This document shows, piece by piece, positions 60,072 through 63,816 of a DNA stretch of 63,816 nt. The notes beneath the pieces are model-generated. The model was not told the origin of the DNA and did not search any database. It worked only from the letters and a program-made list of their open reading frames with translations. The translations under genes and the position numbers were made by a program. Source of the DNA: an uncultured Christensenellaceae bacterium (GTDB lineage Bacteria; Bacillota; Clostridia; Christensenellales; Borkfalkiaceae); the NCBI GenBank assembly GCA_910588695.1, contig CAJUOV010000011.1, positions 1-63,816 on the forward strand, written 5' to 3'. Position 1 is the first letter of the stretch. Each line of letters opens with the position of its first letter.

Positions 60072-60635
60072 TCAGTTCGTCATATTGTTACCGAACCCGC
60101 TCTCCTCATCCCGAAATACCTTGAAACGCGCCGATTTTACCACAAACCTCTTTTCATACAAATCGTTATATTGAATCAGCCGTTGAAACAGTAAGAGCGT
60201 ATAGCTTAAACAACTGAGCGATTTCAACGAACTGCCGTCGTATTCCTCCGCAAACGTGTGTAACAGATTGCAGATATTGTTCGCATTATCTCCCACATAA
60301 ATATAGGGTTTCTCTTTCGAAAACCCGCAGGCAGCAAGCAAGTTCTCCACTCCTTTGCCGTTGAAATCAATCAAATAATACGCCCAAGGCGCCATCGGAT
60401 CCGGAAATTATTCGTGTTCGTCGTTTTCGTAAAGCAAAAACATATTGCCTTTGCTTAAACTCATTTCTTTTCCGTTTTTGATTAAAGTTCCGTATCCGTA
60501 AAAAATATAGTGCAACGAATATTTTCTTGCCTTTCGTTTTTCATGTGACTTTTTAGGCAAACAATGCTCCTGCCCCACCCGCGTAATATCCAATTCGCAC
60601 TTGTTATCGTTAAAATCAAATATCAGTTTGCTCAC
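60072..60635 (-). pseudogene. Broken AraC-family regulator (ligand-binding half, in-frame stop)
   Basis: The frame starts at GTG 60635 with GGGGGA upstream. It encodes the cupin-type N-terminal domain of AraC regulators: YSLHYIFYGYGTLIKNGKEM, SKGNMFLLYENDEHE, then a TAA at 60408-60410, then in the same frame FPDPMAPWAYYLIDFNGKG and the following helices. The usual residue at the stop is Tyr (HxYFPDP), so one base change explains it. The open frame ends at 60072 without the two-helix-turn-helix DNA-binding part, so the gene is also truncated at its 3' end. About 187 codons of the normal ~280 remain. Most likely a decaying gene. Confidence 0.85.
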
Positions 60636-60660
60636 AGAATCCCCCGTTAGAGATATTTCA

Positions 60661-60698
60661 TTCGGTATGGTATACCGAATGCGGGCGATATCGCCCGC
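60661..60698. promoter_or_regulatory. Two adjacent palindromes upstream of the AraC pseudogene
   Basis: TTCGGTATGGTATACCGAA (60661-60679; 8-bp arms, 3-bp centre) is followed by the perfect 18-bp palindrome GCGGGCGATATCGCCCGC (60681-60698). They lie 25-60 bp upstream of the broken regulator, an operator-like position. The second could also work as a short terminator. Confidence 0.5.
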
Positions 60699-61124
60699 GC
60701 GATTTTATAACAAGATAATGCCCGTATTATAAAATGTAATTATCTCATTGCCAATAGTTTTTGAAAAAAAGGTAAATATAATCCAAGTTTTGAAAAGCGC
60801 CTTGCAAAATTGCAGGCGCTTGAAGAATACTTATTAACCGAAAAATATATTCGCGGAAATCAACTATTATATGTAATTCCTTGTGCGCGGCACGAAAACC
60901 AGAATTTTTAGAAAAACGAACTGCTTTTGAACTTGATTTTCCCCGATTACCCCGATGGGAACGGCGACGACGAAAACAGCGCAAAAGAAAAAGAAACCGA
61001 AAATTCGGTTTCTCAATCTGGGTGTTCGTATACCCCTGTTATGGTGCGCCAAATGGTAACAAATCCGAACCTCTATGTTGGACAAAATTGCATAATTCTA
61101 CGGATTACTATAACATTATAATAT
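60699..61124. other. Intergenic stretch with hairpins and no supported gene
   Basis: About 430 bp between the palindromes and the PRiA4 cassette. Hairpins are visible at 60795-60821 (AAGCGCC ... GGCGCTT) and 60992-61013 (AGAAACCGAA-AA-TTCGGTTTCT). A plus-strand frame of 64 codons (60927-61121; PDYPDGNGDDENSAKEK) has no ribosome binding site and may be a gene fragment. No clear function. Confidence 0.5.
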
Positions 61125-61135
61125 ATAGTATGTAA
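61125..61135. repeat. Left copy of the 11-bp direct repeat flanking the PRiA4 gene
   Basis: ATAGTATGTAA occurs here and at 61664-61674 in the same orientation, 539 bp apart, bracketing the gene at 61142-61624. Confidence 0.6.
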
Positions 61136-61141
61136 GAAAAA

Positions 61142-61624
61142 TCAATCCACCTTAAATCTTTCATGGAGTATTTTATTGATTCTGTCCAGACTTACAATCT
61201 CCCCACCCAATTTCTTTAACCCGCTAACGCCATCACAATCTTCTCTTGCCATTAAGCCGCCGTATTCCATAAGTATAGGGTAATTAGTTCCCTTTTCTTC
61301 CTTCTTCTCAATTTCAATTGTCAACTGCCACTCTTGTCCATAATCATATGTATAATCTATTGCCGTTTCATTCATTAAAACAACATCAATATCAATATCA
61401 TTTTCAAATGCAACATTTGAATAATCATCAGGATCTACATCTTCCATTTCCCTTGATATTATTGATAAACCCGATGCATTAAACTCATGTAAATGATAAT
61501 TTTGCCAACCAAATATTATTTGTATAACTTCATGTAATATCTTAAAAGTAAACCCATGCGGAAATGATATCCTCCGCCAAATATCAGAATCATCTATAGT
61601 GATTCTTAATATGTAATTTTTCAT
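61142..61624 (-). CDS. Plasmid pRiA4b ORF-3-like protein
   Basis: 160 residues from the ATG at 61624, with AAGGA upstream. The sequence YILRITIDDSDIWRRISFP, TFKILHEVIQIIFGWQNYHLHEF and YDYGQEWQLTIEIEK matches the PRiA4_ORF3 family, which is spread on plasmids, IS1096-type elements and other mobile DNA. No activity is established. The gene is markedly more AT-rich than the chromosomal genes and lies between two 11-bp direct repeats, which suggests recent transfer. Confidence 0.88.
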   Translation of the reverse strand: MKNYILRITIDDSDIWRRISFPHGFTFKILHEVIQIIFGWQNYHLHEFNASGLSIISREMEDVDPDDYSNVAFENDIDIDVVLMNETAIDYTYDYGQEWQLTIEIEKKEEKGTNYPILMEYGGLMAREDCDGVSGLKKLGGEIVSLDRINKILHERFKVD

Positions 61625-61663
61625 ATGAATTATTCCTTTTATTTTAATTATACCATATATCCC

Positions 61664-61674
61664 ATAGTATGTAA
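61664..61674. repeat. Right copy of the 11-bp direct repeat flanking the PRiA4 gene
   Basis: ATAGTATGTAA, identical to 61125-61135. The right copy lies about 40 bp upstream of the PRiA4 start codon. Confidence 0.6.
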
Positions 61675-61822
61675 AGTAAAAACTCAAATTCAAAACGCAT
61701 CCCTTCTACAAGAGCAATCTCCAAATTTTTTTCCTTTCGTTCGGGCTATCGTTGCATAGCCCTTCCCCGAGGTCAACGGGCAAAAAATTGCTTTGGCTTC
61801 ATAACCGAACATCATATTTTAG

Positions 61823-61853
61823 AACACCGAGCTTTTCCGTTCGGTGTTTTTTC
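61823..61853 (+). terminator. Intrinsic terminator upstream of the small-gene operon
   Basis: AACACCGA (61823-61830) pairs with TCGGTGTT (61841-61848), loop of 10, then TTTTCTTTTT. Confidence 0.8.
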
Positions 61854-61918
61854 TTTTTATGCAATTTTTTGGTTGTGGCTCCTCTTCCCCTTTCAATATC
61901 ACGAAATCACCTCCACCG

Positions 61919-61947
61919 TTGACGTCGGGTTTACAACTGAAAACAAT
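61919..61947 (+). promoter_or_regulatory. Candidate promoter of the small-gene operon
   Basis: TTGACG (61919-61924), a 17-bp spacer and AACAAT (61942-61947), a poor -10. It is the best site before the gene at 62018. Confidence 0.35.
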
Positions 61948-62017
61948 TTTATCCTAAATGAAGTCCTATGCCTTCGTTGCCCTGCCGAAAGGCAAATAAA
62001 AATTTCGGAGGTAACAA

Positions 62018-62320
62018 ATGAACAAAGTGGTTTACAGCGTATGCAAGGTAAACAGCAACAGTAAGTTGAAGGGGTTGGGTTATCTGGTTGAAGATAATCT
62101 GCTCATCCCTGCAACTTCGAGCAAGGGCAATCCGTACATACGGATATTTGAGGACGTGACAAAGCACTGTCATCCCGTCAACAAAGATAAGACGGAATAC
62201 AAGGGTTATGTCACGCTCGCCTTTGAGAACATCAACGTATTCAACAAAGAGAAAGACCGTTACGAATTGTTAGATTACGTTGAAACGACCTATTACGTAT
62301 GGTTCAAATTCGCAGATTGA
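62018..62320 (+). CDS. Small protein of unknown function, operon gene 1
   Basis: 100 residues, soluble, no signal peptide. CGGAGG lies 8 bp upstream of the ATG. Predicted beta-rich (VVYSVCKVNSNSKLKGLGYLV; YIRIFEDVTKHCHP; YETTYYVWFKFAD-like end). Three Cys/His residues are scattered, without a metal motif. I recognise no family. The next gene starts 13 bp downstream with its own strong ribosome binding site. Confidence 0.8.
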   Translation: MNKVVYSVCKVNSNSKLKGLGYLVEDNLLIPATSSKGNPYIRIFEDVTKHCHPVNKDKTEYKGYVTLAFENINVFNKEKDRYELLDYVETTYYVWFKFAD

Positions 62321-62333
62321 GGAGGTAAAGAAA

Positions 62334-62459
62334 ATGAGTATTTGCGATACTTGCGTATTAAACGGCAGATGCGATGGAAGATGCGGAGATACCGATCCGC
62401 TCTTCTATGCGTTCGAGGAAGAAAACGATTATTACGATTATGAGGAGGAAGATCAATGA
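62334..62459 (+). CDS. 41-residue Cys-rich acidic microprotein, operon gene 2
   Basis: Encodes 41 residues with a strong GAGGAGGT (62319-62326) 7 bp before the ATG. The N-terminal half has four cysteines (CDTC ... CDGRC), a possible metal site. The C-terminal half is very acidic and aromatic (EEENDYYDYEEEDQ). Its stop overlaps the next ATG (ATGA). Function unknown. The strong ribosome binding site and coupling make it a real gene despite its length. Confidence 0.8.
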   Translation: MSICDTCVLNGRCDGRCGDTDPLFYAFEEENDYYDYEEEDQ

Positions 62460-62701
62460 GAAATGAATATTACATGAAAGAATACTACCACTTCAACGGC
62501 GACTACAACGTTATCTTCAATCTGATCGAAGTCAACACGGAAAGCATGATAGCAACGGTTGCCGTCAATAACCTCGGAAAGCTCACGCAGGAAACGGTAG
62601 AACTGCGCGGCGTGAACGACAACCCGTATTTCGAATACGGAATCATGAACGACAAAATTTATATAGATGAATTTGAAATCGTTGGAGGCGATGCAGTATG
62701 A
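62456..62701 (+). CDS. Small protein of unknown function, operon gene 3
   Basis: 81 residues, ATGA overlap with the previous gene; GAGGAGGA lies inside the end of gene 2. Acidic, probably alpha/beta (YNVIFNLIEVNTESMIATVAVNNLG; IMNDKIYIDEFEIVGG). No known motif. Overlaps the next start by 4 bp. Confidence 0.78.
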   Translation: MRNEYYMKEYYHFNGDYNVIFNLIEVNTESMIATVAVNNLGKLTQETVELRGVNDNPYFEYGIMNDKIYIDEFEIVGGDAV

Positions 62702-62883
62702 GCTACCAACGAAAAACTACCGATGCATATATTCTGCTTACCAATTACGGATATGGTTGGGAAGAAGAATTAGAGGAAACAAGCTATAAAGAAATCAAGC
62801 AACGGGCTATGGAATACCTTGCCAACACCTACGCACAAATTAAAATATTAAAACGCAGAGTTAAAAAAGGAGATATCGCATGA
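62698..62883 (+). CDS. Small protein of unknown function, operon gene 4
   Basis: 61 residues, ATGA overlap at both ends. N-terminus polar with aromatic residues (AYILLTNYGYGWEEELEE); C-terminus a basic helix (AMEYLANTYAQIKILKRRVKK). No family recognised. GGAGGCGAT upstream serves as ribosome binding site. Confidence 0.75.
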   Translation: MSYQRKTTDAYILLTNYGYGWEEELEETSYKEIKQRAMEYLANTYAQIKILKRRVKKGDIA

Positions 62884-63299
62884 CAAATCAATCCACGGAA
62901 CAAGAGAGAAAATTAAAGGCAATCGAGTTTATGAAAAAGTTGAATATTTATAAGCCCTTTATCGAAGGTTTTGTAAATGATGGGAATGTTTGTTTTTATG
63001 AGAACTTCGGCGGATTTTGGGTATATCAAGAAGCCGAAATCGAAGCCAAAATGCGGGAAATCGAAAAAGAATATAACTGCACCGTCTACGCCATTACGCA
63101 CGAATATACGGGCTTCGGGGAATGTTACGATTTTCTGATCGTCAGCAACTATCCCGACGAATGGAGCACGTTTCTTCGGGGCAAACGACATGAGCATTAC
63201 GCATTTGCTTACGTATGGAATAAAACGGACGATTTGTGCAGCGAGTTCGGAACGATTGTCGTTGAGAGCTTCGGCGGCGGTATCAAACGCATTGCATGA
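62880..63299 (+). CDS. Protein of unknown function, operon gene 5
   Basis: 139 residues, ATGA overlap with gene 4; AAGGAG at 62867-62872. A helical N-terminus (EQERKLKAIEFMKKL) is followed by an alpha/beta part rich in aromatic residues (NVCFYENFGGFWVYQEAEIEAK; AITHEYTGFGECYDFLIVSNY). Acidic overall. No catalytic motif recognised. Confidence 0.78.
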   Translation: MTNQSTEQERKLKAIEFMKKLNIYKPFIEGFVNDGNVCFYENFGGFWVYQEAEIEAKMREIEKEYNCTVYAITHEYTGFGECYDFLIVSNYPDEWSTFLRGKRHEHYAFAYVWNKTDDLCSEFGTIVVESFGGGIKRIA

Positions 63300-63309
63300 G
63301 GAAGCAATT

Positions 63310-63621
63310 ATGAAGCAAAACATTTATCTGATATTATTCGATTGGTCCACCACCGATTCGGACGGAATCGAAACGTTCCTCTATCATGATTATAAAGCCG
63401 CCTGCGAAAAATTTAACGAACTCATTGAAAATGAATGCGACACGGATTTGAGCTGGGTCGGAGATGAAGTATTTGACGAAAACGGCGATGTCAACGACGG
63501 ATACGAACTTGATTGTAACACGAACGATGAAACCGCCGAGGAACTTTATTGGCACGTAGTCGATAAAAGCGACTACAACCGCCGCTCGTTCATCGATCTA
63601 ATGAAAAGAGAAGTGTCATAA
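63310..63621 (+). CDS. Acidic small protein of unknown function, operon gene 6
   Basis: 103 residues from the ATG at 63310, with GAGGAAG upstream; a longer frame from 63190 overlaps gene 5 and is rejected. Very acidic in the middle (ENECDTDLSW, DEVFDENGDVNDG), with a possible Ca-type DxDGxE cluster (TTDSDGIE), but no proven motif. Composition recalls DNA-mimic proteins; that is only a comparison. Confidence 0.75.
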   Translation: MKQNIYLILFDWSTTDSDGIETFLYHDYKAACEKFNELIENECDTDLSWVGDEVFDENGDVNDGYELDCNTNDETAEELYWHVVDKSDYNRRSFIDLMKREVS

Positions 63622-63631
63622 GGAGAACGCC

Positions 63632-63816
63632 GTGAAAAAACAATTATCGTTTGAAATCAAATACGGGAAAGAAACTTATCGATTCGAATACGGCTCGGAA
63701 GCATATATCTTTCATACGGGTATTTATCACGATATGGATAAGAAGTACGGATTAAAAGTATTACTCGAATACGTCGCATTCACCCAGAATTGTTACTTAT
63801 CGGACAGCAACCGAAC
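63632..63816 (+). CDS. Small protein of unknown function, operon gene 7 (partial)
   Basis: Starts at GTG 63632 with AGGAG (63621-63625) overlapping the previous stop; 61 codons are visible before the window ends. Sequence begins MKKQLSFEIKYGKETYRFEYGSEAYIF (read here in two blocks: LSFEIKYGKETYRF and EYGSEAYIFHTG). Later blocks include DMDKKYGLKVLLEYV. No family recognised. The operon continues beyond the window. Confidence 0.7.
   Translation, partial: MKKQLSFEIKYGKETYRFEYGSEAYIFHTGIYHDMDKKYGLKVLLEYVAFTQNCYLSDSNR

Larger units (their letters stand above)
61675..62017. other. Intergenic stretch before the small-gene operon
   Basis: About 340 bp with no gene seen. It holds a terminator (61823-61853) and a weak promoter candidate (61919-61947), and ends in the CGGAGG ribosome binding site of the first small gene. 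Confidence 0.6.

Noticed and set aside
60927..61121. Plus-strand open frame of 64 codons (PDYPDGNGDDENSAKEK)
   Set aside because: No ribosome binding site and no family; at most a fragment of a lost gene.
61113..61136. AT-rich sequence resembling the right half of a dif site (TATAATATATAGTATGTAA)
   Set aside because: The right part matches the Bacillus dif sequence well but the left arm does not match at all; AT-rich chance similarity, and the 3' part is the 11-bp direct repeat of the PRiA4 cassette.
1..63816. CRISPR arrays and rRNA genes
   Set aside because: No regularly spaced direct repeats of 23-40 bp and no 16S/23S/5S sequence were seen.

Overview
The window looks like part of the chromosome of a spore-forming Clostridia (Bacillota). 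Evidence: a complete spoIIIAA-AH operon, spo0A, spoIVB, a ytfJ/ytfI pair, ArgR, LexA, HtpG, a GlgC/GlgD pair, and consensus sigma-A promoters (TTGACA-N17-TATAAT type). The gene order from spoIIIA through nusB, folD, ispA, tlyA, argR and recN to spoIVB is the classic Firmicutes order. Placement in a Christensenellales-like group is my inference only.

Layout. 1-3.5 kb: 3' end of a coiled-coil protein gene, a spo0A with a degenerate receiver domain, tRNA-Trp, rnhA and a VTT-domain membrane protein. 3.6-8.6 kb: a five-gene biotin-dependent Na+-pumping decarboxylase/transcarboxylase operon (divergent carboxyltransferase, gamma, biotin carrier, beta with a large insertion, OadA-type alpha). 8.6-13.8 kb: a flavoprotein, an AroH-Cmk fusion, plsC and an IspH-S1 fusion. 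13.9-17.4 kb: htpG, a cold-shock gene and murC. 17.6-28 kb: a glycogen operon (glgB, glgC, glgD, glgA, glgP, GH13 hydrolase). 28.2-31.8 kb: a Xer-type recombinase, hflX, a small Cys-rich protein gene and lexA. Nearly all genes to here are on the + strand. At about 31.8 kb orientation flips at a bidirectional terminator, and nearly everything to 59 kb is on the - strand.

31.8-41 kb (- strand): lysA, M50 protease, scpA, scpB, ytfI/ytfJ, a D,D-carboxypeptidase and rluB; then spoIVB, a SpoIIM-like protein and a second D,D-carboxypeptidase. 41-52 kb (- strand): the spoIIIA operon under a SigE-like promoter, followed by yqhY-nusB-folD-ispA-tlyA-nadK-argR-recN from its own extended -10 promoter. spoIVB carries a terminator-like hairpin across its start codon. 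52-59 kb: a GH51 arabinofuranosidase, a lytic transglycosylase, tRNA-Leu(AAG), coaE, polA and tRNA-Leu(CAA).

59.3-63.8 kb is different: gene-poor, structured non-coding DNA after tRNA-Leu(CAA), a broken AraC-type regulator, palindromes, an AT-rich PRiA4_ORF3-family gene between 11-bp direct repeats, and a tightly coupled operon of seven small genes of unknown function running off the right edge. This is probably the start of an accessory or mobile region.

The most unusual points are the Spo0A with its phosphoacceptor Asp replaced by Ser, a gene that also lies far from its usual place after spoIVB; the terminator/start-codon hairpin of spoIVB; the likely leaderless spoIIIAA and polA mRNAs; the chorismate mutase-cytidylate kinase fusion; the modified Na+-pump subunits; and the unknown small-protein operon.
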